The notes beneath the pieces are model-generated. The model worked only from the letters and a program-made list of their open reading frames with translations. It was not told the DNA's origin and did no database searches. Source: Clostridium neonatale (lineage in GTDB: Bacteria > Bacillota > Clostridia > Clostridiales > Clostridiaceae). Taken from it: a stretch of DNA of 64,000 nucleotides. The position numbers and the translations under genes were made by a program. Where the stretch lies: assembly GCF_001458595.1 (NCBI RefSeq), contig NZ_LN890327.1:264178-328177 (forward strand). Direction: 5' to 3'. Of this stretch, positions 52,576 to 62,188 are shown in pieces (within the stretch, counting starts at the first letter, position 1; every line of letters begins with the position of its first letter).

Positions 52576-53916
52576 ATGAATAGAGAAAAAATGAAAGAAA
52601 CAGATTTGACAAAAGGAAGAGTTATCTCAGTTATAACCGCATTAGCATTACAAATAATGGGAAGCTCTTTTTTGCAATTTACTTATAATTTAATTGATAT
52701 GATGTGGGTAGGTGGACTTGGTAGTGGTGCAGTTGCAAGCATTGGATCATCAAGTTTATATATAAATATAGGATACTCTATAAATGCTTTAGTTGTTATT
52801 GGAACTGGAATAACTGTAGCACATGCAATTGGCAGAAAAGATGATACAGAAGTAAAAGAATATATAAATTCTGGGATACTCATTAATGCGATTATTGGAA
52901 TTATTTTTGGAATTATATTGATATTGTTAGGAAAAGGCTTCATAGGATTTTTAAATCTTAATAATTATGAAGTTGAAAGAAATGCATATCACTATTTGGC
53001 AGTAAATGCACCTATTTTATTCTTTGCATTCTTTAATATGATGTATACAAGGATATTAGGGAGTTTTGGGAATAATAAGCTGGCATTTAAGATTAATGCA
53101 GTTGGAGTAGTTATAAATATAATAATTGACCCTATATTCATCTAGTTTTTTAAACTTGGAGTTATAGGAGCTGGACTTGCTACTCTGATTGCCAATATAA
53201 TAATGTTCATTTTATTTAAAATAAATTCTAATGGAATACTTACATATGATTTTAAAAGATCGATAGATTATAGAAAGATAAAAGAAATTGTGAAATTGGG
53301 ATTTCCAATGGCGTTTCAAAGAATTCTATTTACAATTATAAATATTCTATTAGCAAAAATAATTGCAGTTTTTGGATCAGATGCAATAGCAGCACAAAAA
53401 GTAGGAGTTCAGATAGAATCTATTGCCTATATGATAATTGGAGGACTTAATGGAGCAGTTGCAAGCTTTACAGGCCAGAACTTTGGAGCAGAGAAGTTTA
53501 AAAGAATAAAAGAAGGATATAAAAGTACATTAATCATAGGAATAATTTACTCAATGGTTATGGCATGTGTATTTTTACTGTTTAACAGGCCGTTGATTAA
53601 CTTATTTATAAGAGATGAAGCAACCATTGTAATTGCAGCATCATATTTAAAAGTAGTAGCTTTTTCACAAATATTTAGTGCAGTAGAAATGATATCAAAT
53701 GGTTTATTTACTGGAATAGGGAAACCTAATATTTCGGCAAGTATAAGCATTATATTTACAGCACTTAGAATTCCATTTGCATTATTATTAATTAAACCTT
53801 TTGGTATAAATGGAATATGGTTAAGTATTTCACTTTCAAGTATTCTTAAAGGTATTTTTTCTTATTTACTATATGAAATTAAAGTAAGAAGAAAGTATGT
53901 AGACATTGTAAAATAA
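52576..53916 (+). pseudogene. MATE-family efflux transporter, interrupted by an in-frame stop
   Basis: Reading frame for a 446-residue Na+/drug antiporter of the MATE family, broken only by TAG at 53143-53145 within DPIFI / FFKLGVIGAG. Both halves keep membrane segments and family text (SFLQFTYNLIDMMWVGGLGS; GLNGAVASFTGQNFGAEKFK). A single base change would restore it. It might be a sequencing error, a recent mutation or read through. Confidence 0.85.
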
Positions 53917-54000
53917 ATATAGTGAAATTAATGAAGAGGCATAACAAAATGATAAGACTGGTTAAAGTAGTTTTGTAATTGAAAATAAATCATTTCAATT

Positions 54001-54078
<78 letters not shown>

Positions 54079-54153
54079 GATTAAATAGTTGTATATTACA
54101 ACTATTTTGCAATATTATATAAGTATAGTAATTATTTAGAAGGAGGGTTTATA

Positions 54154-54654
54154 ATGGAATATAAAATAATAAATATGCAAAAAGAACATTGGGAACAAGT
54201 AAAACAAATCTACTGGGAAGGTATTGAAACAGGAATAGCAACATTTCAAACAGAAATACCTAGCTATGAACAATGGGATAATTCTCATCTAAAATTTGGT
54301 AGATTTGTAGCATGTAATGAAGAAAAAGTTTTAGGATGGGTTGCTTTAAGTTCAACATCAAGCAGATGTGTATATTCTGGAGTAGTAGAAATAAGCCTTT
54401 ATATTGGAAAAGATTTTAGAGGAAATGGTATTGGCAAAGCGCTTATGAAAGAGGCAATTAAGCAAGGAGAAGAAAAGGGTATATGGAGTTTCTACTCTGC
54501 AATAATAGAAGAAAATATTGCAAGTATAGAATTACATAAAAAATGTGGATTTAGAGAAATAGGTACACGTGAAAAAATAGCTAAATTAAGTAATGGAAAA
54601 TGGTCAGATACAGTATTAATGGAATTTAGAAGTAAAACAGTTGGTATTGGCTAA
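54154..54654 (+). CDS. GNAT N-acetyltransferase, phosphinothricin/arsinothricin type (ArsN1-like)
   Basis: A 166-aa GCN5-type acetyltransferase. N-terminal QIYWEGIETGIATFQTEIPS is the phosphinothricin N-acetyltransferase signature. The acetyl-CoA loop is RGNGIGKALM and the end HKKCGFREIGTREK. ArsN1 members of this group inactivate arsinothricin and sit in ars operons, so the location beside arsDAC-acr3 supports that role. The substrate is not proved by sequence. GGAGG before the ATG. Confidence 0.85.
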   Translation: MEYKIINMQKEHWEQVKQIYWEGIETGIATFQTEIPSYEQWDNSHLKFGRFVACNEEKVLGWVALSSTSSRCVYSGVVEISLYIGKDFRGNGIGKALMKEAIKQGEEKGIWSFYSAIIEENIASIELHKKCGFREIGTREKIAKLSNGKWSDTVLMEFRSKTVGIG

Positions 54655-54672
54655 CTATAGGGTAACATTATT

Positions 54673-55110
54673 ATGAATAGAAGTAATGAATTTAGAGAAT
54701 TAATACGGAATTTAGAAAGAAAGCTAGGATTACTTAATAAAGAAGGTGGAGGATGCTATTATAATGTATCTTTAGCACAATGTCATGCTTTGGTAGAAAT
54801 AGGACGAGCTAATAGTATATCAATAAAATCTTTATCACAATTGTTAAATTTAGATATAAGCACAATGAGCAGAACTGTAGATAATTTAATTGCAAAGAAT
54901 TATGCTATTAAGATGAAATCAGATAAAGATAAACGTATATTCATAGTTAAACTTACAGATGAGGGGAAGCGACTATTCAATTCAGTTGAAAATAAAATGA
55001 ATGATAAGTTTGAGAAAGTTTATGAAAAAATAAACATTGATGATAGGGATGATATTTTAAATTCATTGAGAATATTAATAGAGGTATTTAATAATAATTT
55101 TATTGAGTAA
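54673..55110 (+). CDS. MarR-family transcriptional regulator
   Basis: A 145-aa winged-helix regulator: SIKSLSQLLNLDISTMSRTV is the recognition region and KSDKDKRIFIVKLTDEGKRL the wing. It follows the GNAT gene by 18 bp. It may control that gene or the MATE transporter. Ligand unknown. Confidence 0.88.
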   Translation: MNRSNEFRELIRNLERKLGLLNKEGGGCYYNVSLAQCHALVEIGRANSISIKSLSQLLNLDISTMSRTVDNLIAKNYAIKMKSDKDKRIFIVKLTDEGKRLFNSVENKMNDKFEKVYEKINIDDRDDILNSLRILIEVFNNNFIE

Positions 55111-55125
55111 ATTATTATGTAGGCA

Positions 55126-55318
55126 GACACAAATTTGCTGACAATTTGCCGACAATGCAGAAGTTAGATTAAAATATAATACAAATATACTTTAATATGT
55201 AGTATTATCACATATCATTCAAATCCCCTATTTTCAAGGGTTGAGATGATGTATAATGATTTAATGTAATATATTTGGAGGTTATACTGTACGAATACGC
55301 CTCATGCAGAAATTATAA
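55126..55318. repeat. scar repeat block A, copy 1
   Basis: About 190 bp resembling 58580-58772. Shared blocks: TTTGCCGACAATGCA, then a TATTATCACATATCATTC-like segment, GAGATGATGTATAATGATTT, TTTGGAGGTTATA, and GAATACGCCTCATGC. No long open frame. Likely leftover of phage or integrative-element DNA. Confidence 0.7.
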
Positions 55319-55350
55319 TGAGTTTAGAAATATATAAGAAGTATAAATTA

Positions 55351-55384
55351 AAGGGTGGCAAATATAAATGTGCCACCCTTTTGC
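55351..55384 (+). terminator. GC-rich hairpin terminator in scar
   Basis: AAGGGTGGCA (55351-55360) pairs exactly with TGCCACCCTT (55371-55380), followed by TTTG. It stands in the gene-free region between the MarR gene and the second scar. Confidence 0.6.
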
Positions 55385-55658
55385 CACCCATGCACAAGTT
55401 TTATGAAATTATAAAGTAATACATATAATTTTAAGAGAAGATTGTATTTCTCTTAAAGCTCGCATTTTAGAGGGTTACAATGATATAAATTAATTTAGTG
55501 TAATATATCAGAAGATATTATATCTACAAACTCCGCATGCTGAGACAGTTGTGAAGCTGGCATTGAACGCTTAGTGAAGTGGAGCTTGTCGACATCTGAA
55601 CTTAGGGTTCAAGCCCGCATTTTGAAGCTTGTCTGAAGAATGTGTTCATTAAAATAAA
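55385..55658. other. gene-free region with a further degenerate block A-like segment
   Basis: No gene. Around 55440-55560 a weaker relative of block A appears (GATATAAATTAATTTAGTGT, then TACAAACTCCGCATGC). A GGGTTCAAGCCC at 55605-55616 looks like a tRNA T-arm but no tRNA fold surrounds it. Confidence 0.45.
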
Positions 55659-55768
55659 TAGCCATTTATAAAGGATTTTATAAGGCGATAATTTATCGCC
55701 TGCCGCCCATTTGCCGACGGAATTGTTACCTTGTCGACAAGTGGGCATTTTATTTTTAATAAGATGTT
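55659..55768. repeat. scar repeat block B, copy 2
   Basis: Nearly matches 47062-47171. The GGCGATAA/TTATCGCC mini-hairpin is perfect here. The GCCCATTTGCCGAC / GTCGACAAGTGGGC stem and the CTTGTCGACAAG palindrome are conserved. Confidence 0.7.
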
Positions 55769-55858
55769 TGAAGTTGTGCTAGGAAGAATTTAAAAATGAA
55801 TTGGTTTTAGAAAATACAAAGATATTAGTTCTTTTTTTCTGCTATTTTGAGGTGAAAA

Positions 55859-56259
55859 ATGATTAATGAAAATACAATAAAATATGTTACTGCAACAATT
55901 GGAACTACTCTTACTTGGGTGTTTGGTGCTTGGGATACGGCTTTAACTGTACTTGTATGTTTTTAGATTATATAACAGGAGTTGTAAGAACTTTTGTAAA
56001 GAAAGAAGTAAGTTCAAATGTTTGACTTATTGGAATAGCAAGAAAGTCATTAATATTAGTAGTTTTAATAGTTGGAGTTTTATTAGATAGGTTATTAAAT
56101 GCAGGAACTTGAGTGTTTCGAACTTTAATAGCCTATTTTTATATTGCAAATGAAGGAATCAGCTTACTTGAAAATTGTGTGGGATTGGGACTTCCAGTTC
56201 CACAAAAATTACAAGATACATTAATTTAATTAAAAGAAGGAAATAAGAAAGAATTATAG
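55859..56259 (+). pseudogene. degenerate phage holin
   Basis: Starts MINENTIKYVTATIGTTLTW behind GAGG, breaks by a frameshift near 55962, and carries stops near 56025, 56110 and 56227. The remaining text (LIGIARKSLILVVLIVGVLL, LGLPVPQKLQDTLI) equals the holin fragment at 47288-47524 almost word for word. Confidence 0.8.
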
Positions 56260-56272
56260 GAGGAAACAAAAT

Positions 56273-56413
56273 ATGAAAATAGGACTAAGAGGTGGACATT
56301 CAAAGAATTGTATAGGAGCAGTAGGAATTGTAGATGAATATAGCCAGATGCAGAAGTTTTATACTCATGTAAGTGAATTATTAACTAATAATTCATATTA
56401 TTATACAGATTGA
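56273..56413 (+). pseudogene. truncated N-acetylmuramoyl-L-alanine amidase
   Basis: A 46-codon stub starting MKIGLRGGHSKNCIGAVGIV behind AGGAGG, ending in a stop after NNSYYYTD. Same amidase N-terminus as the stub at 47537. Confidence 0.8.
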
Positions 56414-56460
56414 AATTTTAATTAAAAATTATATATAATTCGCTTGATCCAATTATTTGA

Positions 56461-56515
56461 GGCTTTAGATAATACTATTTGTTATAGTATTATCTAAAGC
56501 CTTCTTTCTTTATTT
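56461..56515 (+). terminator. strong terminator after the second scar
   Basis: GGCTTTAGATAATACTAT (56461-56478) pairs exactly with ATAGTATTATCTAAAGCC (56484-56501), then a T-rich tract. Confidence 0.8.
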
Positions 56516-56627
56516 TTATGCTTTTTGACCATCTTTTTTCAACTTATAAAGTATACTAAATATGTATATTATTTCGTGTAAGACAAATAATAAAATGAAA
56601 AAAATTTATTTTTTGGAGGTATTGAAA

Positions 56628-57299
56628 GTGTTTGAACACAAAAAGCAATTATTACATGAAGTAAAAGTTGAAAGGCCTAATCCACAATATGCAGTTCTTA
56701 TGCAAGAGCAATTAGGCGGAGGAAATGGTGAACTTAAGGCAGCAATGCAATATATTTCTCAAAGTTTTAGAATAAAAGATCCAGAAATAAAAGATTTATT
56801 TTTGGATATTGGGGCAGAAGAACTTAGCCATATGGAAATGGTAGCACAAACAATAAATTTATTAAACGGTCATGAGGTTGCAAATGAAAAAGTTACTAGT
56901 GGTGAAATACAAACACATGTACAATGTGGATTATCACCTGTATTAATTAATTCATCAGGAGCACCTTGGACAGCTGATTATGTAACAGTTACTGGAGATT
57001 TAGTTGCAGACTTATTATCTAATATAGCATCAGAACAAAGAGCAAAAGTAGTATACGAATACCTTTATCGACAAATTGAAGATAAAGAAGTGAGGGCTAC
57101 AATTGATTTTCTACTTAACAGAGAAGAAGCACATAATGCTTTATTTAGAGAAGCTTTAAACAAAGTTCAAAAGACTGGATCAAATAAAGATTTTGGAGTT
57201 ACTGAAGATTCAAAGTTATATTTTAATTTATCTAATCCAGGACCATCTCATGAAGCATCTAATCCAACTGCACCATCATTCGAAAATCCAAGAAAATAG
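56628..57299 (+). CDS. manganese catalase / spore coat protein CotJC-like
   Basis: A 223-aa ferritin-like dimanganese catalase. Metal ligands lie in ELKAAMQYISQSF (Glu), DIGAEELSHMEM (Glu, His), SEQRAKVVYEYL (Glu) and NREEAHNALF (Glu, His). In Bacillus and Clostridium CotJC belongs to the spore coat and degrades peroxide. GTG at 56628 behind GGAGGT is preferred over an upstream ATG. No CotJA/CotJB gene is seen next to it. Confidence 0.9.
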   Translation: MFEHKKQLLHEVKVERPNPQYAVLMQEQLGGGNGELKAAMQYISQSFRIKDPEIKDLFLDIGAEELSHMEMVAQTINLLNGHEVANEKVTSGEIQTHVQCGLSPVLINSSGAPWTADYVTVTGDLVADLLSNIASEQRAKVVYEYLYRQIEDKEVRATIDFLLNREEAHNALFREALNKVQKTGSNKDFGVTEDSKLYFNLSNPGPSHEASNPTAPSFENPRK

Positions 57300-57308
57300 G
57301 ATTTATAA

Positions 57309-57635
57309 CTAAAAATACTACAAGATTTTACTAAAGCGCCTGTACCAACTGTACATGTTATGCCAAGAACAGAGGTTCAACAATTTGATGATAGAGAAAT
57401 GGCAACAGCATATCTTTTAACATTAAAAAGGGCTGGAAGAGAATATGCTTGGAGTGCAATGGAAGTAAGTAATCCAGAATTAAGAGAATTTTTAAAGGAT
57501 GTATTCACAATGAGTTGTAATCATGCATATGAAGTTTGGCAATGGATGGTCAAGAAAGGTTTTTATTCATTAAGTCCAGCTAAACCAGAATAAATTAATT
57601 CTGCTGGTTCAATATTTAATGAAGTACAACAATAA
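57309..57635 (+). pseudogene. CotF-family spore coat gene, degraded at both ends
   Basis: Open frame reads LQDFTKAPVPTVHVMPRTEV and TAYLLTLKRAGREYAWSAME, then HAYEVWQWMVKKGFYSL, the clostridial CotF family. No start codon with a ribosome site precedes the conserved N-terminus (only ATG 57360, no GGAGG). A TAA at 57591-57593 cuts the tail INSAGSIFNEVQQ, which stays in frame to 57635. So both ends look damaged; translation from 57360 could still yield 77 aa. Confidence 0.65.
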
Positions 57636-57736
57636 ATATATTTGTATATAAATCCCATATAAGGTGAAAATAAATATGATTATTTCGAGAAAAAGTGCAC
57701 ATAATATATAAGTAAAATATTATAGGTGGTGATTAA

Positions 57737-57952
57737 ATGAGAGCACTTTCAGATGTTGAAAATATATCTTTAGCAGCAATCTTAAAAATGGAAAGCGATG
57801 GAGTAATTATGCAAAGAGCAATAAATACTCTAATATCAGATGAAGATTTAAAGAGACAATCAGAAGCTAGTATTTTAGCAACAGAAGGTAGAATTAAAGG
57901 GATACAACAATTTATAAGTGAAAATAATGTATCAGTTGCTAAGGAGGAATAA
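57737..57952 (+). CDS. small spore-coat-associated helical protein
   Basis: A 71-aa helical protein (SLAAILKMESDGVIMQRAIN, TLISDEDLKRQSEASILATE) with AGGTGGTG before the ATG. It ends 4 bp before a CotF-family gene and resembles small partners of such genes. Probably part of the coat or expressed late in sporulation; this is by neighbourhood. Confidence 0.6.
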   Translation: MRALSDVENISLAAILKMESDGVIMQRAINTLISDEDLKRQSEASILATEGRIKGIQQFISENNVSVAKEE

Positions 57953-57956
57953 GGTT

Positions 57957-58259
57957 ATGACAAATATGATTGGAAATTTAATTAAGAATAGTGTTGATAT
58001 AGATGATAAAATGATAGCAATCAGCATGCTATCAGCAGCAAAAGAATCAGCAGATCTGTATCTTAATTCAGCATTAACAAGTAGTACCCCAGAGTTAAGA
58101 GCAATTTATTCGGCAGCACTAGTACAAATGGTTGAAGGGCACACAGCGCTTACAGAATTGAGTATTAATAAAGGATGGCTTAAACCATATAGTACACCTA
58201 CTGAACAATTAACATGTTCTTATAATGAATCAAAAAATGCTATTAATGAAACTAAGTAG
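57957..58259 (+). CDS. spore coat protein, CotF family
   Basis: A 100-aa ferritin-like coat F protein (DDKMIAISMLSAAKESADLY, SSTPELRAIYSAALVQMVEG, NKGWLKPYSTPTEQL). GGAGG stands before the ATG at 57957. It is coupled to the 57737 gene. Intact, unlike the CotF relic upstream. Confidence 0.8.
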   Translation: MTNMIGNLIKNSVDIDDKMIAISMLSAAKESADLYLNSALTSSTPELRAIYSAALVQMVEGHTALTELSINKGWLKPYSTPTEQLTCSYNESKNAINETK

Positions 58260-58269
58260 AAACTTATAG

Positions 58270-58297
58270 AGAACTCTAGAAATAGGGTTCTTTTTTG
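58270..58297 (+). terminator. Rho-independent terminator after the CotF gene
   Basis: AGAACTC (58270-58276) pairs with GGGTTCT (58285-58291) with one G-T, followed by T. Confidence 0.7.
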
Positions 58298-58579
58298 TGC
58301 AATAAAGCAGAAAAAGTAAGGTGGGGAAACTATGTAATAGTGTAACAGTAATCATAATATAAAAGTTCCTATTGAAATAAGGTTTTTTAGCGATATTAAA
58401 AATATTACAATAATAACTAATCTTGATATGAAGATAGTTCTAGCAATATATTTCAGTTTCATTAATTGCCATATGAAAATTACATGTAAAAAAAGCAAAA
58501 ATAAGTAGAAGATATAATTTATTTCTGATAACATCTATAAATAAATCTTTTAATGAAGAATTTTCTGTTTTTTTCTGTC
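58298..58579. other. gene-free region
   Basis: AT-rich, with stops in all frames apart from short accidental stretches. No RNA gene or repeat recognised before block A copy 2. Confidence 0.4.
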
Positions 58580-58772
58580 AGCAAACACAAATTTGTCGAC
58601 GATTTGCCGACAATGCACAAGTTATATTAAGATAAAATACAAATATATTTTAATCTGTATTATTATTACATATCATTCGAGTGCCCTATTTTCAAGGCTT
58701 GAGATGATATATAATGATTTTATGTAATATATTTGGAGGTTATAATGTACGAATACGCCTCATGCGGAGTAC
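58580..58772. repeat. scar repeat block A, copy 2
   Basis: Resembles 55126-55318 (shared TTTGCCGACAATGCA, GAGATGATATATAATGATTT, TTTGGAGGTTATA and GAATACGCCTCATGC). The GTCGACGATTTGCCGACAAT start adds a second GCCGAC-type motif. Confidence 0.7.
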
Positions 58773-58943
58773 AACGAAAAACTATATAGAAATCCTTAAT
58801 TTTAGACACTTCTTCAACCATTTTGTTTTTACAAATGAGGGTGATAAAATCCGCAATAAACAGTTAAAAAAATATATTAACGTTTCTGTAGTTATTGATA
58901 TGGAGTGTGGGAACACAATAAAATAAAGATTTAGATTTTAAGG

Positions 58944-58970
58944 AGTACCGTATAAATGGTACTTTTTTTC
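58944..58970 (+). terminator. Rho-independent terminator
   Basis: AGTACC (58944-58949) pairs with GGTACT (58958-58963), followed by seven T. No clear gene ends here, so it may close a lost gene. Confidence 0.65.
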
Positions 58971-59224
58971 TGTGTCAAAGATAGGAGAAAATTGGATTGA
59001 CTGTTAATACTGTTATCCAATTAATTGATAAAGTATTGTATAATATTTAATATAGTAAATATAAAGAGGATAATTTGTAAAAATTTCAATGTCTTTTATT
59101 AAAGCTATAGGAATATTAAGAATGTTAGTGTTTTTCTTTTATAATTAGCAGTATCTCAGAGATGCATTGTGTAAGAAAAACAAGGATGATACAATAAATA
59201 ACAGCATTTAAGGATGGAGGAACT

Positions 59225-59341
59225 ATGATAGAATACTTACAAAAGAATGTTATCTCAATATTTTCATTAATCATATCAATCTTTCCTCTATCGTTTAGTC
59301 GGAAAACTGCAAAACTAAATAGCTATAACCAGGTGCTATAA
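59225..59341 (+). CDS. short membrane peptide or gene remnant
   Basis: A 38-aa open frame (MIEYLQKNVISIFSLIISIF and a basic tail) with a strong GGATGGAGGAACT site before the ATG. One hydrophobic segment. It could be a small membrane protein or the start of a gene truncated by the transposase fragment that follows 11 bp later. Confidence 0.35.
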   Translation: MIEYLQKNVISIFSLIISIFPLSFSRKTAKLNSYNQVL

Positions 59342-59351
59342 TATCTTCTTT

Positions 59352-60083
59352 ATGCCGAGAGGGTTCTTTGCTAAATTGAAGGAAAAGTATAATTTTAATG
59401 TAAAAATATACAATTCGGTACAATCGAAAGTTATTCCTTTTGAGCATGAACCTATTATCACTCCTAAAATTGGAGGGATTTATGAAGCACAAATGTTTTC
59501 TATATTTGATGATGAATTATCTTTAGGTATTAACAAAACACTTCCTATACATATTAACTATGTAGATAGAGAAAATTTCAATTTAGATACAGATCAAGAA
59601 TTAAAGAATTTAGGTACTATGGAGGGTAGTGTTCATAATGTTTTAGCAACTAGAATAAAAGGACATGGTTTATCTTGGTCTATGACCGGAGCAAATGCAA
59701 TGGCTAAATTACTGTGTTTAAAACATAGCCAATGCGATTTGTTAAGTGAAATTGAGGAAATAACCAAAAGAAAAATTAATGTAGATTTTGAATATAATAT
59801 TAAAAATGAACTTGACAATGAACTGAAGAAAGCTAAGAAAGATATAAATGACGCTGTAAGAGACATTTTATATGAAAAGACTAGTAAATTTTCTAATAAA
59901 GAATCTCACATAAAAGTTTTTTTAGAGCATTACGTGGTTTACTATAAAATTTTTAAAATTAGTTTAAATAATTTGAGGATATTTTGTGATAAAATTCAGA
60001 TTCCATGCATTGGAATAAAAATAAAAAGTTTTGCCCCACATTTCTTTTACAGTAACTGGGCATTGATAGGTGCTTTTAAATAA
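59352..60083 (+). pseudogene. ISLre2/UPF0236-type transposase, 5'-truncated
   Basis: A 243-aa open frame lacking the N-terminal half. The conserved GSVHNVLATRIKGHGLSWSM, TGANAMAKLL segment matches the C-terminal signature of ISLre2 transposases (EGHVSHVLS...GWS..GAD.MAKLR type). The start has no ribosome site and the protein ends in a helical tail. I see no terminal inverted repeats, so it is a remnant. Confidence 0.65.
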
Positions 60084-60179
60084 CTGTAAATGTTGCTATA
60101 CTAATTGATAAGGAGCAAGAATTTATAGTATAGATGAATATAACAAAGATAGGTCATATTTTATATTTAATAAAGAAGT

Positions 60180-60200
60180 TTTCCATAATTAGTATGGAAA
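60180..60200. promoter_or_regulatory. shared inverted repeat upstream of the PTS regulator
   Basis: TTTCCAT (60180-60186), 7 bp, ATGGAAA (60194-60200). The same left half (TTTCCATAATTA) recurs before the IIA gene at 62800-62820, a candidate operator for the PRD regulator. Confidence 0.6.
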
Positions 60201-60258
60201 TTATCTGAATGGAGTTTTAATTTCCTCATTTTATAATTAATGTATGGGGAGTGGTAAA

Positions 60259-62178
60259 ATGAAGGATTATCGTGAAAGAAATTACTTAAATTTTTTATCA
60301 GAGGACGAGTATATTTCTTCTGAAGATATTGCATTAAAATTAGACATAAGTGGAAGAACAGTGCGAAATGAATTAAAGGAACTTAATAAAGTATTGGAAA
60401 TGCACGGGGCAAAGATTGTAACTAAAACAAAATGTGGAAATATTTTAATTGTAGATAATAGAGAAGTATATCAAGATTATTTATCTGAAATAAATAATAA
60501 AACCTCTCATAAAATACCTAAAACTTCTCAAGAGAGAGTAGAATTTCTTATGGAATATTTGCTGCAATCGTATTCTTATGTGAAAATCGAAAATTTATGT
60601 AATTTGTTGTATGTTAGTAAAACAAGTCTTTCTTTAGATTTAAAGAAAGTCAGAGAGCAGTTACAAGTATATAACTTGAAATTAAATACTAAACCCAATC
60701 ACGGTATAAAAGTTGAAGGTAGTGAATTTGATTTAAGATTATGTATGGCGAATTATGCAATGGACAATACAGGAGTTTTACAATCAGATTTAGAAAAAAG
60801 TAAACGTATTGAATGTCTTAAAATGATTGCAGATATACTAACGTCTTCATTTGAAGACGAGAAGTACTTAATCTCAGATACAGCATTCCAAAATTTAATT
60901 ATTCATATTTATACAGCATTAAAAAGAGTTCAAGATAGCAATTATGTGCCAATAAATCATCAAATAAAAGAATTAGTAAAAGAGAAAAATCTCAATTTAG
61001 CAAGAGATATATTTGAAAAGCTAGAAAGTAGTTTTAATATTGTTATTCCAGATGATGAAGTTTACTATATAGCAATTCACTTAGCAGCCAAAGAGACAAT
61101 ATATGAAAGTAAATCGAACAAAAATATGGTGATAAGTGAAGAGATAAATAATATAGTGCTAAATATGTTGAAAGAAGTAAATGAAACGTATAAGATTAAA
61201 TTCTTTGATGATTTAGAATTGAGAATGTTATTAGCATTGCATCTTATTCCATTCCAAGTTAGAATGGAATGTAGCATGATTGCTCATAATCCTATTATTA
61301 AAGATATAAAAACAAGAGCTACTTTAGCTTATAATATAGCAGTAAGTGCTTGTAATGTTTTAGAAAAAATATATAAAAAGCCAGTGTCTGATAGTGAAAT
61401 TGGCTATTTTGCATTACATTTTAATCTTGCATTAGAAAGAAAAAAGAAAATAATAAATAAGAAGAATATTGTGATTGTTTGCAGCTCTGGAAGAGGAACA
61501 GCAAAATTGTTAGCCTATAGGTTTCAAGAAGAGTTTGATAAATATTTAAATAAGGTGATAACTACTGACATTTTAAATTTAAGAAACATAGACTTTAAGA
61601 ATATTGATTATGTGATCACAACTGTACCTATTGATTTTCAAATTCCTGTACCTATTCTTGAAATTACATGTTTTTTAGAAGATTTGGAACTAGAAACAAT
61701 TAAAGATTTCTTCAAAAAGAATAATAATCAATCATTATTAGACTTTTTAGATCCAGAGCTATATATTACAGATGTTGACTTTAGCAGTAAAGAAGAAGTT
61801 ATTAATTATATGGTAAAGCAAATTAAGCAAGTAAAGCCACGTGTACCAGATAACTTTTATGAAGCAATTATGAAAAGAGAAAAACTTTCTCCGACGGAAT
61901 TTGGTAACATGGTAGCTTTACCACATCCGTATAAAGTTATTACTGAAGATACTTTTATTTGCTTAGTGATATTGAAGAAACCGATTGTTTGGAATAAAAA
62001 GAAAGTTCAGTTGATTTATCTTATGTCAGTAACAAATCAAGAAAATCGAGATCTACAATATATTTATAAAGTAACAAGTAAATTATTTACAAATAAAAAG
62101 TATATTAAAGATTTAATACAAAATAAAGATTACAATATGTTTTGTTCAATAATAAAAGAAATAGAAAAAAATATATAG
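60259..62178 (+). CDS. PRD-containing PTS transcriptional regulator (BglG/LicR type)
   Basis: A 639-aa multidomain activator. HTH_11 near residues 5-60 (SSEDIALKLDISGRTVRNEL), Mga-like HTH near 85-160, two PRDs (about 180-290 and 300-400 with conserved His), an EIIB-like domain with IVCSSGRGTAKLL, and an EIIA domain with VALPHPYK. PTS phosphorylation of these domains is expected to set activity. GGGGAGTGG before ATG 60259. Directly followed by a IIB gene. Confidence 0.92.
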   Translation: MKDYRERNYLNFLSEDEYISSEDIALKLDISGRTVRNELKELNKVLEMHGAKIVTKTKCGNILIVDNREVYQDYLSEINNKTSHKIPKTSQERVEFLMEYLLQSYSYVKIENLCNLLYVSKTSLSLDLKKVREQLQVYNLKLNTKPNHGIKVEGSEFDLRLCMANYAMDNTGVLQSDLEKSKRIECLKMIADILTSSFEDEKYLISDTAFQNLIIHIYTALKRVQDSNYVPINHQIKELVKEKNLNLARDIFEKLESSFNIVIPDDEVYYIAIHLAAKETIYESKSNKNMVISEEINNIVLNMLKEVNETYKIKFFDDLELRMLLALHLIPFQVRMECSMIAHNPIIKDIKTRATLAYNIAVSACNVLEKIYKKPVSDSEIGYFALHFNLALERKKKIINKKNIVIVCSSGRGTAKLLAYRFQEEFDKYLNKVITTDILNLRNIDFKNIDYVITTVPIDFQIPVPILEITCFLEDLELETIKDFFKKNNNQSLLDFLDPELYITDVDFSSKEEVINYMVKQIKQVKPRVPDNFYEAIMKREKLSPTEFGNMVALPHPYKVITEDTFICLVILKKPIVWNKKKVQLIYLMSVTNQENRDLQYIYKVTSKLFTNKKYIKDLIQNKDYNMFCSIIKEIEKNI

Positions 62179-62188
62179 GGAGGCTCTT

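Noticed and set aside
55605..55616. GGGTTCAAGCCC, T-arm-like stem
   Set aside because: No acceptor, D or anticodon stem can be built around it, so it is not called a tRNA.
58714..58926. 70-aa open frame in the second block A region
   Set aside because: It starts inside the repeat, has low coding character, no family pattern, and overlaps a degenerate copy that lacks the frame at 55.2 kb.
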